A DNA stretch of 64,000 bases from Phragmites australis (Eukaryota; Streptophyta; Magnoliopsida; Poales; Poaceae). Numbering within the stretch: position 1 is the first letter of the stretch; every line of letters starts with the position of its first letter. Where the stretch lies: NCBI RefSeq assembly GCF_958298935.1, contig NC_084934.1:870501-934500 (forward strand). The letters run 5' to 3'. The position numbers and the translations under genes are program-made. Of this stretch, positions 34,008-44,099 are shown piece by piece. The notes beneath the pieces are model-generated. The model ran no database searches. It saw only the letters and a list, made by a program, of their open reading frames with translations, and was not told the origin of the DNA.

Positions 34008-35492
34008 ATGGAGATTCTCTTTTCTACAGTCCTGGGTGAGCTGACAACTAGATCCATAAATTTCTTTATCAGCAGAAGCTCCAAGCCGACGGCACTGGAC
34101 TTGGAGGATCGCCTCTGCAGGGTCCTGCTTCGGGCGCAGGTCATCGTCGACGAGGCCATGGGACGACACATCACAAACCAGGCTATGCTCCAGCAGCTGG
34201 ACATGCTGAGTGATGCCATGCACCGAGGCTATTACATGCTCGACACCTTCAGATACCAACATCATGACAAAGAGGAGGTCAAAGATCAGGTCGTGAGTCA
34301 CTCTTTGTCTTTGTCCAAAGTAATTTCTCTGAAAGGTTTCTGTTGCTCCAGTAGAAATGCACAGATTTTGGAACAACTGCAAAAGGCGCTTCACAGTTTG
34401 AGCTCCATGATCCTTGATTCAAATGAGCTGGTCATGTTCTTGACAAGCTACCTTCGCCTGTACCGCCAGCCTTACAACATGCATCTCCTACTGAGTAATT
34501 GTATGTTTGGCCGCCAGATGGAAGCAGAACTTGCCATCAACTTCCTGTTACGCACACAACCTAATGGTTCTGAAGAATTGGAAGTCCTACCAATTATCGG
34601 TCCCGGAAAAGTCGGCAAGAGCACCCTTGTCGCTCATGTTTGTAAATATGAAAGAGTCCGTGATCATTTCTCAAAAATATTGTTCTTGCGGGGCCATGAT
34701 TTTACAGATGATGATCTAGCTACTTTCATAGAAGGATGTGCAATGAAACATCAAAATGGCGTGTCAAACTCGAACAAAGATGGGAGATTGCTAGTTGTTG
34801 TGGAGTTAGTAGAGGATCTCAACGAAGATGCATGGAAGAGGCTGTATTCTGCTTCTAAACGGTGCATGCCAAGTGGTAGTAAAATCATAGTCACAAGTCG
34901 GTCTGACAATATCGTGAAGTTTGGAACAACGCAGGCTCTGACTCTGAAGTATCTATCCTATGAGGCGTATTGGTATTTCTTCAAGACACTTACATTTGGA
35001 AGCATGGATCCTGAGATGGACCCGAGGCTCGTGCACCTGGCCATGGAGATAGCCAGGCTGCTGAACGGGAATCTCATTCGTGCAAATGTCACCTCTCGTT
35101 TGCTGAGGGACAACTTTGACGTCCGCTTTTGGTGCAAGGTTGTGGCCTTTTTGAAAGGGTTCATCCAGAAGCATGTCTCCAAATTTGGTGAGAATCCATT
35201 TGATCTTCTGCAGCGAAATAGACCTGCACAGCTTATGAGAATGGCTACACCTTCTGAAGATATCATGGTTTATCAGCAGTATCAACGCTCTTCGGAAGAG
35301 GAGGTTCCCAAGATAAGATTCCAAGATCTGTTGTATGGAAGCGTTAAGCCTCATGGGAAATTTGAGACCCTAGGATGGAGGTCTCAGATACCACCCTACT
35401 ATAGCTATGTGTATACTTGTGAGATTCGAGAGATAAAAGCTACAGTTGCAAAGAGGAAGCGTTCTATGAAAAATGGAGTCACACTTTGTTAA
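34008..35492 (+). CDS. NB-ARC-like protein without LRRs, gene 2 (494 aa)
   Basis: A single exon starting MEILFSTVLGELTTRSINFF. The N-terminal helical region (1-85) contains LQQLDMLSDAMHRGYYMLDT, which occupies the place of the CC domain in CNL proteins. The P-loop GPGKVGKST is at 198-206. The kinase-2 strand is LLVVVELVEDLNEDAW. RNBS-B is GSKIIVTSRSDNI, then YLSYEAYWYFFKTLTFGS. A C-terminal family module follows: FWCKVVAFLKGFIQKHVSKF, VPKIRFQDLLYG, KPHGKFETLGWRSQIPPYYS. The tail KRKRSMKNGVTLC could be a nuclear localisation signal. No LRR frame follows within 3' sequence. It is closest to gene 3 (same length, nearly co-linear). Frame and motifs are intact, so it is probably a working gene. 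Expected to bind nucleotide; hydrolysis is doubtful because the Walker B acidic pair is missing. Confidence 0.9.
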   Translation: MEILFSTVLGELTTRSINFFISRSSKPTALDLEDRLCRVLLRAQVIVDEAMGRHITNQAMLQQLDMLSDAMHRGYYMLDTFRYQHHDKEEVKDQVVSHSLSLSKVISLKGFCCSSRNAQILEQLQKALHSLSSMILDSNELVMFLTSYLRLYRQPYNMHLLLSNCMFGRQMEAELAINFLLRTQPNGSEELEVLPIIGPGKVGKSTLVAHVCKYERVRDHFSKILFLRGHDFTDDDLATFIEGCAMKHQNGVSNSNKDGRLLVVVELVEDLNEDAWKRLYSASKRCMPSGSKIIVTSRSDNIVKFGTTQALTLKYLSYEAYWYFFKTLTFGSMDPEMDPRLVHLAMEIARLLNGNLIRANVTSRLLRDNFDVRFWCKVVAFLKGFIQKHVSKFGENPFDLLQRNRPAQLMRMATPSEDIMVYQQYQRSSEEEVPKIRFQDLLYGSVKPHGKFETLGWRSQIPPYYSYVYTCEIREIKATVAKRKRSMKNGVTLC

Positions 35493-36749
35493 TTTCGTCA
35501 TCATTAGGCTGATGTAGGAGAATACGTAATTTTTCTATGTTTTGATAGGGTGTTACAAGTTACAACATTGTAAAGCTGTATTACTACACCTTTGTCATGT
35601 GAGAAGTGTTTAGTATTAGAGAGTTTCTAATGTGCTTGCAGATGATGTGAACAAGTGTTTAGTATTAGAGAGTTTCTAATGTGCTTGCAGATGATGTGAA
35701 CCATTCATTGGTTAAAATCCGATGATCCGTAATCAAAGGTACCGACAGAAAGGTGCTTAAGTAGTGGCCCAGGTACTAAGGGTGGAAGAGTGAGAAGATA
35801 AATTTGTTTGCTAACTAATCCGGATGACAAATGGCAAAAAAGTATTTAAGAGATCACATCAGCTCGTTACACGTCTTTCTTCTTTACTTGTAATGTTAAG
35901 ATTTACATGATTTCTCATTTTGTTCTTGGTTTCACGTGGTTCCTCTCCCGAAGAACACATCTTTCTTGGTAGGACGTCGCCGAGGGAGACCGTGGATCCG
36001 ACGACATGGCGCAGCCGCTAAGGTGGGGATGCTGTTGGGGTTGGCGTGAGCGGCGGCGGCGGCCCATGCGATGATTCTTGTATTATTCACGTAGAGTTTA
36101 CAAATTCTTTTTCATAAGGTTGATTAAATTATCGGTGCATCAAATTTTTTGACATGTTATTATAACACAAGGCCACCATTTAAGGTCAATCTTGTGATGA
36201 AGAGTTAAAATGACAGCTCTTTTAGAATACACAGTGATTATCATGATTTTGAGGTATTTACATATTTTTTTCACAAAATTTGCTAGATTCGATTTTAAAT
36301 GATGGCAATAAATGCACCTAAGGTGTTGAAGAAGTAATTGGAAGGTAATGACGACAAGGCCCATTTTAGGCTAAAATGTAAAGTATTATTTACTTGTGTT
36401 AAATTTACATAATTGTGGCATGGCACCTTGAACTGTTTGCTTGAAAAATCATTTTCCTAATAAATGGAAAGTTTACATGGTGAAGATTGAAAAATACACG
36501 TCTTTGAAAAAGAAAGAGGTAGTTTTGGCGGTGGAAGAAATTATCACCGTAAATCATATGGAGCGTCTACATGTTACCGAAATTAACTATTCAAGCTGGA
36601 AGAGAAAAGGAATGATATTTTATGACAAGAATCAAATAAATTGGTAAAAGGTTAATAATGCCTCCGTGATCCACAGGCATGCATGGGACACTTAGGCCCA
36701 TTGGTGGTGCACGATGTCTTGTGGACCCGTAAGAGGCTAATGAGGAGGT
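35493..36749. other. 3' flank of gene 2, AT-rich, no gene
   Basis: It includes a perfect 49-bp tandem duplication (35604-35701) and otherwise no recognisable feature. Open frames of 60-75 codons here have no domain. Confidence 0.4.
35604..35701. repeat. Perfect 49-bp tandem duplication
   Basis: Two identical 49-bp units (35604-35652, 35653-35701) begin AAGTGTTTAGTATTAGAG and end GATGATGTGAAC. Identity of the two units suggests a recent slippage or repair event. Confidence 0.93.
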
Positions 36750-37600
36750 TGTTGGGAGAAAATACCTTAGTTTGCAGATATTATTATAAGATAAACATCA
36801 AGAGCTCCTTCGGAGCCCTTGAGCTCCAAATCCTTGATTGGAAGTCTGGCTACCGAAGACCATAAACCCCTCCGGCCACTGTCTCTTGAGATAGGGGAAG
36901 TTACTGGTCTCTTGAAGGGATTATTGGGGATCGCCTTTAAGGACCCGACGCCTTTGACTCCGTCAGCCTTTGCTTGCAAATCTTGAGTCCCCGAAGGCCT
37001 CTCGGGTCTCTGGGCTCCGAAGCTCTCCAGAGCCCCAGCCTCCTAGAGCCTCAATCCTCCGAAGCCTGGATAAGCTCTCCGAAGCCCGAGGAGTGGGACA
37101 TCAAGCCTCGAAGAAATATCAGCTAGAAGGGGCCCATGAGCCGTCCTTCGCCTGCAAGGAAGTGACTGATATTTAATGCCAATCAAGTGGAAGTCATCCT
37201 GACATTCGGGATAGTACGACGGTGTGCCGCAATTGACGATCGGCCGAGTATCACACCCCCTAGGTCACCTACACAATTGGATTTGCCATAGTAATATAAT
37301 ATCTTCTAGTTATGGATAAATATATTTTGTCTTAACCCATGCTATGTAAATCGACTAGCCCTATGTCCCTGTAGCATGACGGTAACTCGCATCGCTATCT
37401 CTGTAAGGACATATATATATACTTACACCCCCGATTGGCACTATAAATACAGACCCATGGCCATCAGACCATGGGTCAATCTCTTGGTGATAAAACACAT
37501 CGGTATTCCTTCATCTTCACTTCTTCTCCAAGCTTGAGTCTTCTCTCTGAAGAAGGTTCTCGCCACACTTGTTCATGAAAGACATTTTCTTACTCTAACA
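36750..37600 (+). mobile_element. Solo LTR, 0.85 kb
   Basis: It begins TGTTGGGAGAAAATACC and ends TTACTCTAACA. The flanks are GAGGT (36745-36749) and GAGAT (37601-37605), a 5-bp target duplication with one A/G change. A TATA box (CACTATAAATACAG) is at about 37439-37452 on the plus strand, setting orientation. Inside at 36800-37120 CTCCGAAGCC-like words recur. There is no coding sequence. Confidence 0.75.
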
Positions 37601-38361
37601 GAGATCGAGTCAAAGAGAAGAACGTACTTCTTTAACCCCCAGAACCAAAAGAACATGTAAATAACACCATTACATGTAAACAAGAATGGGAGCACCATCT
37701 TCTTTAAAGTTTGTGAAATCAAGATTTGTATGCATGGGTGGTAAGTATATGGTATTCCAATAATTGAACAATGTCAGATGCGATGATAAATTTTTTTGAT
37801 AAATATTGGTATGATATTCAAAGTTTAATGGTTATTGATGTTATTTTTTATCCAACCCGTAAACTGGCATACTTGTATATTTGGTATATTGCTCTGTTTG
37901 GTGAAGAAAATAATAAGTATCATGTTAATTAGAGCCATGAATTATTGTGTGACCTATTGAATAGCTATAGAGTGGCAAGTTGTGAAGAGACGTGGACACA
38001 TTATCCTCTACACCTCTAAATCTTCGGTTGAGGCTAAAACGGTGAATACTATATTCAAAACTCTAGCTACCAGTAAGAAAACTCTATCTGATGTTGGAAC
38101 AAGTTGTTTGTGTTGTGTGTTTGTTTCCTGGACATGTTTATTTAGCTACCTTGTGTCGATTATGCTTGAAGTCAACTGAGTATTTGTTTATGCGCTGGAT
38201 ATCTGAATCATTAAGTGTTTTTATTATTTGTTTACGGTATATTCAGTTTTCTTACATGTTGAGTCTTCTATTGAGTGCTGGAAGTCTTGACAGGCACACA
38301 AGCATGCCCGCCAGCGACGGGCATGTTCTTGCTCTCACCACACACAGCCGTCGCGGCGTGG
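37601..38361. other. Unassigned intergenic sequence
   Basis: No gene is supported. Short open frames around 37980-38384 lack recognisable domains. Confidence 0.35.
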
Positions 38362-38760
38362 GAAGTCGATCAAATCCGCAATAGCAAAAGAAATTTATTG
38401 CAGGATTACAGAGACACTGGCCGAAGCTGCCATTTTCCACACGGGCGTGGCACAATCAAAGACTAATCTTCTTTCAGCTGTCCGCGCGCATAAAATTCCT
38501 ATAAATTTGCTTTCGACGGTGAGAGCATAAAAAATCCAAGCTGCACGCATTGACTGTTCTTTTCCCCTCTCTCTACGCATTGTCTGTTCTTTTCCTCTCT
38601 CTCCTTGCATCGACGGTAGGGAAGTCGATCAAATCCGCAATAGCAAATCAAATTTATTGCAGGATGACAGAGACACTGACGGAAGCTGACGTTTTCCACA
38701 CGGGCGTGGCACAATCAAAGATTCTTCTTCTTTCAGCTGTCCACGCGCGCGTTGGTTGGT
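38362..38760 (+). repeat. Local direct duplication, ~140 bp units, 259 bp apart
   Basis: GAAGTCGATCAAATCCGCAA starts at 38362 and again at 38621. The following ~135 bp are closely similar (TTTATTGCAGGAT, ACAGAGACACTG, TTTTCCACACGGGCGTGGCA, CTTTCAGCTGTCC). Between them is a smaller duplication of CGCATTGNCTGTTCTTTTCC at about 38547 and 38576. It lies directly upstream of a truncated NB-ARC copy. Confidence 0.85.
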
Positions 38761-38944
38761 TGGTTGACCAACCTTTTGACCGAAGAAGTTATCTCTCCCC
38801 CCCTCTCTCTCTCTCTCTGCGTCTCATTTTCTCTTGATACATCTTTGAGTCTTGGCCGAGAGACATCTCATTGCATTCTGTATATCACTGTTCATTCTCT
38901 TATCGACCTGCTGTGTTATCTTCCTGACGAGAGAGAGTCCCGAA

Positions 38945-39154
38945 ATGGAGATTTTCCTTTCTACAGTCCTGGGTGAGCTGACATCTAGATCCATAAATTT
39001 CTTCATCAGCAAAAGATCCAAGCCGACGGCACTGGACTTGGAGGATCGCCTCTGCAGAGTCCTGCTTCGCGCACAGGTCATCCTTGACGAGGCCATGGGA
39101 CGGCACATCACAAACCAAGCTATGCTCCAGCAGATGGGCATGATGAGAGACGCC
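38945..39154 (+). pseudogene. NB-ARC-like family fragment, first 70 codons only
   Basis: With its leader (from about 38828) it matches genes 2 and 3: MEIFLSTVLGELTSRSINFF through AMLQQMGMMRDA. After codon 70 the match stops within GACGCC|CAGGTATTGC. The frame then adds only QVLLVPAR and ends at 39181. No P-loop or C-terminal part lies between here and gene 3. A gene truncated by deletion or partial duplication is the simplest reading. The CAG/GTATTG at the break resembles a splice donor, but no matching downstream exon was found. Confidence 0.87.
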
Positions 39155-40102
39155 CAGGTATTGCTTGTCCCAGCTCGCTGAGGTCAAGGTTCAATCTGCC
39201 TTGGTTGTCCAGCGACCCCAAGATTGCCTTGGTTGTCCAGGTTCAGTATACCGGACGAGAGAATTGCAAGGGTTCAGTGCAGTTTCATCTTCAGTTCGGT
39301 TTCATCAGTGATCATAATTCAGAGCTTGTCTTGAAGAATGTATCAGGTTATACCTGAACTGTATCCTGTGGAAGATGGAAGATGTAAGTTGGAACAGTGC
39401 TGCGCACCTTGGTCAATTATCGTTCTTCTCGTCAAATGCTTCATTACCATGAGTCAGAAACTATATATGTTTCAGTTTAACATTTCAGCTGAAGGTATTT
39501 TTCAGTTCATGCTTATCACAGCCAATTGGAACTGAATATATAATTTTCTTTGTTTCTCTTTCCCGAAAAATGGATATATAATAATGTACTCTCAGAGACA
39601 CTTTGGTAGTGCTTGGTCTTCCTTTTTCTTTGACTAAACTTAACACGCATAGTTGAGTACCAGAAGATTAGCAAAGACTCCGCTGATTTGGTCCACATCT
39701 AACCTTTAATCCGCAGTCCACACGGCTACACAATTTCTAATGTTTTATTATTAGTCTTCTGTTGTGCATCGTAGACTAGCTACCATTTTAACTGGTACAC
39801 CTTAACTTTCAGTGATTAATGGCTCAATGCCCATTTGGAACGCTGGAAGAAAAAATGGAGAAGCAGGAAGAACGCACACCAAGTGTCGTGTACTTATTGA
39901 TCTGGAACGATATGGTCAACACATGAGCATGAACTATTGGACGCAGGACTTGAAACAATCTGCATGACTGGACTTGTTCTTAATATATCCTTGATCTCCT
40001 TGGAGTCTTGACTCAGAGACATCTCATTCCATTCCACCACAGCTCCTGTTCATTCTCTCCTCCACCTGCTGTGTTATCTTCCTGAGGAGAGAGAGTCCCC
40101 AA
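39155..40102. other. Intergenic region and leader of gene 3
   Basis: The last ~115 bp match the leaders of gene 2 and the 38945 fragment. GCCTTGGTTGTCCAG is directly repeated at about 39199 and 39227. Nothing else is recognised. Confidence 0.45.
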
Positions 40103-41587
40103 ATGGAGATGTTCCTTTCTGCAGTCCTGGGTGAGCTCACCACTAGATCCATAAATTTCTTCATCAACAAAAGCTCCAAGCCGTCGGCGTTGGATGTGGA
40201 GGATCGCCTCCGCAGGGTCCTGCTCCGGGCACAGGTCATCGTCGACGAGGCCATGGGACGGCACATCACAAACCAAGCTATGCTCCAGCAGCTGGACATG
40301 TTGAGAGACGCCATGCACCGTGGCTATTACATGCTCGACACCTTAAGATACCAATCTCACGACGAGGAGGACGCCAAAGATCAGGCCGTGAGTCACTTTT
40401 TGTCTTTGTCCAAAGTAAGTTCTCTGAAAGGTTTATGTTCCTCCAGTAGCAATGTGCAGATTTTGGAACAACTGCAAAAGGCGTTTGACAGTTTGAGCTC
40501 CATGATCCTTGATTCAAATGAGCTGGTCCTGTTCTTGTCAAGCTACCCTCGCCTGTACCGCCAGCCTTACAACATGCATCTCCTACTAGGTAACTGCATG
40601 TTTGGCCGCCAGATGGAAGCTGAACTTGTCATCAACTTCTTGTTACACACACAACCTAATGGCTCTGAAGAGTTGGAAGTCCTACCAATTGTCGGTCCCA
40701 GAAGAGTCGGCAAGAGCACACTTATCGCTCATGTTTGCAAGGATGAAAGAGTACGTGATCATTTTTCAGAAATCATGTTCTTGAACGAACATGATTTTAC
40801 AGATGATGATCTAGCTACTTTCAAAGAAGGATGTCCAATGAAACATCAAAATGGCGTGTCAAACTCGAACAAAGACGGGAGATTGCTACTTATTGTGGAG
40901 TTAGTAGGGGATCTCAATGAAGATGCATGGAATAGGTTGTACTCTGCTTCTAGATGGTGCATGCCAAGTGGTAGTAAAATCGTAGTCACAAGTCGGTCTG
41001 ACAAAATCGTGAAGTGTGGAACAACACAGGCTCTAACTCTGAAGTATCTATCCTATGAGGCGTATTGGTATTTCTTCAAGACACTTACATTTGGAAGCAT
41101 GGATCCTGAGATGCACCCGAGGCTCACGCACCTGGCCATGGAGATAGTCAGGTTTTTGAACGGTTCTCTCATTTGGGCAAACATCATGGCCGGTCTTCTG
41201 AGGGACAACTTTGACATCCACTTTTGGTGCAAGGTTCTGGCCTTCTTGAGAGGGTTCATGAAGTGGCATGTCTCCAGATTTGGTGAGCATCCATCTAATT
41301 CTGTGAAGCAAAATAGACCTGCACATATTAGGAGAATGGCTACACCTTCTGAAGAGGTCATGGTTGTTCATCAGTATGAGTGCTCTGCACAAGAGGAGGT
41401 TCCCAAGATTAGATTTCAAGATGTGATGTATGGAAGAGTTAAACCTCATGGGAAATTCGAGGCCCTAGGATGGAGGTCCCAGATACCACCCTACTATAGC
41501 TATGTGTATATTTGTGAGACCCGAGAGATAAAAGCTACAGCTTCCAAGAGGAAGCGTTCTATGAAAAATGGAGTCACACTTAGTTAA
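40103..41587 (+). CDS. NB-ARC-like protein without LRRs, gene 3 (494 aa)
   Basis: Same architecture and length as gene 2. Start MEMFLSAVLG follows the conserved leader ending GAGAGAGTCCCCAA. The helical N-terminus spans 1-85. A conserved pre-NB stretch, LYRQPYNMHLLLGNCMFGRQ, is at 151-170. The P-loop GPRRVGKST is at 198-206. The kinase-2 position reads LLLIVELVGD at 261-270, with Glu but no Asp-Asp pair. RNBS-B GSKIVVTSRSDKI is at 290-302 and YLSYEAYWYFFKTLTFGS at 315-332. The GLPLA position (about 344-366) reads LAMEIVRFLNGSLIWANIMA. The C-terminal module (about 370-475) includes VPKIRFQDVMYGRVKPHGKF. The basic tail KRKRSMKNG is at 482-490. There are no LRRs. It is probably functional as an NB-only immune-related protein; partner and pathway are unknown. 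Confidence 0.9.
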   Translation: MEMFLSAVLGELTTRSINFFINKSSKPSALDVEDRLRRVLLRAQVIVDEAMGRHITNQAMLQQLDMLRDAMHRGYYMLDTLRYQSHDEEDAKDQAVSHFLSLSKVSSLKGLCSSSSNVQILEQLQKAFDSLSSMILDSNELVLFLSSYPRLYRQPYNMHLLLGNCMFGRQMEAELVINFLLHTQPNGSEELEVLPIVGPRRVGKSTLIAHVCKDERVRDHFSEIMFLNEHDFTDDDLATFKEGCPMKHQNGVSNSNKDGRLLLIVELVGDLNEDAWNRLYSASRWCMPSGSKIVVTSRSDKIVKCGTTQALTLKYLSYEAYWYFFKTLTFGSMDPEMHPRLTHLAMEIVRFLNGSLIWANIMAGLLRDNFDIHFWCKVLAFLRGFMKWHVSRFGEHPSNSVKQNRPAHIRRMATPSEEVMVVHQYECSAQEEVPKIRFQDVMYGRVKPHGKFEALGWRSQIPPYYSYVYICETREIKATASKRKRSMKNGVTLS

Positions 41588-42866
41588 TTTTGTCATCATC
41601 AGGCTGATGTAGCAGGATATCTTAATATGTTTTGATAGGGTGTCACAAGTTACTGCATAGTCAAAATGTATGATATGTACTAAACCTGGTCATACGTGAA
41701 GTATGTTTATTAACAGAATAATGCATGATGTTGAGGCAAATATTTTCATTAGACATAATGAATTGCTTTCGTTTGGTTTACTACAGATATCAGCCTCAGG
41801 ATCTGGCGTTCAGAATTGCGTTTTCTTTATGTTGGTGTTCAAAATTGCGTTTTCTTTATGTTTTCAGATCAACCTGCAAGTCATTTTGTCAGCTGAGCCT
41901 CTTGGTCATGTTTGGTCACTTGAATTTTTGGTTGCCAGATTGAGATGGGGCAAGTTATCAGCTTCATGTTGTAAGGCAATCAGAGCCTCATGGGTTAAGC
42001 AGATTGGGTGTTCTATCAATCACTGGTCCAGAAAGAGTTGGAAGAGATTTTTGAATTAGTTTATTTTTAGGGAAAGATTTTGATTTAGTTGAACCGAATG
42101 ATTTCATATGTTGTATCTGTATATGCACACGACCTTGCTATCTTTCAGGCTCATGTACTAGTGCAACAGTTTGATTCAATATGACGCTTGCTCTGTTTTC
42201 ATGTGTAAACTTGGATGAAAGCATATTTATTTTCACACTAATTTAAAGGTATATTGCGAAATTATGAATGATGAATTTTTTTTTTTTTTTGAAATTGGCA
42301 AAAGCAAAGAGGTTTAACATAATGATGGTATGATGGTGTTCATGTGTTGAATGGATTGACATGAGTCAAGTTTGGATAAACTTGTGCCTGAAATTGGTTG
42401 TTTGTTTTAATCATATGTATGTGTGTCCTAAGGGCAAACAAACGTGGTCGGTGATAGGGACCAAAACTATGTTTGGGGAGTAATCGAGGTCAAGGCGGTC
42501 AGGAGATCATGCAAGACATTTGGGTGAGGGAACAATGCACTGAAAGTGATCATATCGTGAGACATGCACGGATGATGTATGGGCTATAATGTGGTAGAGA
42601 TGGATTGCGTCACGGGAGATATGGCTTGAAGCGATTGGATTTGACGTGGAGATGGTACAGTTCCAAGTCTTAGATCTTGGTTGGGGTTGGTGGACTTGAG
42701 GTGATTTGGGTGGCCACTGCTTGTGGGAAAAGGCCAGCGGCCTAGTGGGCGCATAGGTCTAGGTACTGCTCATGCGGGCGTGTTGGCAACCCAACTAAGA
42801 GTGGCTCAGTAGAGCATAGAGGCCAGGGAGAGTTCATGGGCCATGCAAGGCGTGGCGCTCAGCGGC
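41588..42866. other. 3' flank of gene 3 up to element B
   Basis: The first ~450 bp share words with the 3' flank of gene 4 (GTTTTGATAGGGTGTCACAAG, AATAATGCATGA, GTTGAGGCA, GTTTTCTTTATG), so the duplication units extended past the stop. Beyond about 42240 the sequence is unassigned. Confidence 0.5.
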
Positions 42867-43615
42867 TGTCGATGGTTAATCCCTAGCAATGTATTCAGGG
42901 TATGTCGGACGATAGATGCGTGATCAATATTTTCAGTGGCTATTGGTGGGTGTGTATCAAAAGAACTTAAGAACACCATGGTTTATCTAGGTTCAGGCCT
43001 CTTATGGGATAACAACCTTACATCTTGTGTATTTTCTATGAGTTGGGTGAACTTATCCAGAGTGTCCTTCTTTACAAGTCTGGTCCTTCCCCTATTATAT
43101 AGCAGGAGACGAGTTGTACATACAAGCAGACTGTGGCAAACACGGTGATTGCCCTCTACATGATGAAAACAACTACTCCTATGTCACCATTACAGTGAGT
43201 GGCATGCCCAGCCCACCCAGATCGTCCTACACATCCTGTCCCATTCACCAAACACCGTCACACATGCCTGCAAGCCCATCACGCTCATCTGCCAGGCCGT
43301 CCCGTAGCATTAAATGCTACAGGATGGGTCACACCACCTCTATGACAGTCCACGACTTCATCTGCCGAAAGGGTGCCTGGGGAAGGAAAATGCATGAGTG
43401 GATGGCATTGAATGCGATTAGACTGGTTAGGTGTATACTTGCCCCATGATCAGCAACGGCTGGTCGTGGGGTTTCCATTTGCGATCAAGGGACTGGTCGT
43501 GTGAGCCCTGCTTAGTTGTGCGGTGGGGCTATGGTTTTTGAAAATATCAACTACTAGTTGGCATCTGCCGGTGTCAGCCCTCCTGATAGGGAACCTCTTA
43601 TTCTTTACATCAACA
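42867..43615 (-). mobile_element. 3' LTR of element B
   Basis: In plus-strand letters it begins TGTCGATGGTTAATCCC and ends TTTACATCAACA, followed by GTAGCCCCCAAGCTCC, the reverse of the polypurine tract. It carries a TATA region (CCTATTATATAGCAGGAG, about 43089-43106) in minus orientation. Length 749 bp. Confidence 0.85.
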
Positions 43616-44099
43616 GTAGCCCCCAAGCTCCATCGTGGACGAGGTGGACTGAGTGGTTCACTGCAAGGTTCCGAGATCACTAGACACCATTCGGCCTTGG
43701 TCGGGCTTGGTCGAATCACTTTGGCCCCGTGTGAACATAAGTTCACCTAGGGAGTGGTCGTCGACATGGCCCACTTTTGTAGTCAACTCTCAAAACCTCA
43801 TCCCGAGAGGAGGTTAAACATTCGAACATAGAGAGAAATCATGAGGGAGAGAAAATGTGAATGGGAGAGAATAGTGGGAGAGAGAAACATTAAATGCCAT
43901 CGAACCCAAGGGAATTACATTTCCCCACGCACGACCTTTCGATTTTTGACCCGACTGGACTCCGTGACAGTTGGGATATGGCGCCAACCCTATAAATTGG
44001 AAAGCCAAAGGTTCCCCATGAATCCTTTCGTCATCTCCCATAACTTCCAAGCCTTTATGCTTAGGGCCCTTCTTCTTCGTCCCCATTCTTGCACCTGCA

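Noticed and set aside
34953..35354. Minus-strand frames of 100-133 codons over genes 2, 3 and 4
   Set aside because: They recur at the same place in all paralogues only because the sense strand is conserved. They are shadows, not antisense genes.
37982..38179. Possible copia RNase H end (TSKSSVEAK similar to SLSSTEAE)
   Set aside because: The match is about eight residues long and nothing else of a copia pol surrounds it.
39155..39181. Splice donor after codon 70 of the truncated NB-ARC copy
   Set aside because: CAG/GTATTG looks acceptable, but the complete paralogues are single-exon and no downstream exon with the missing part was found.
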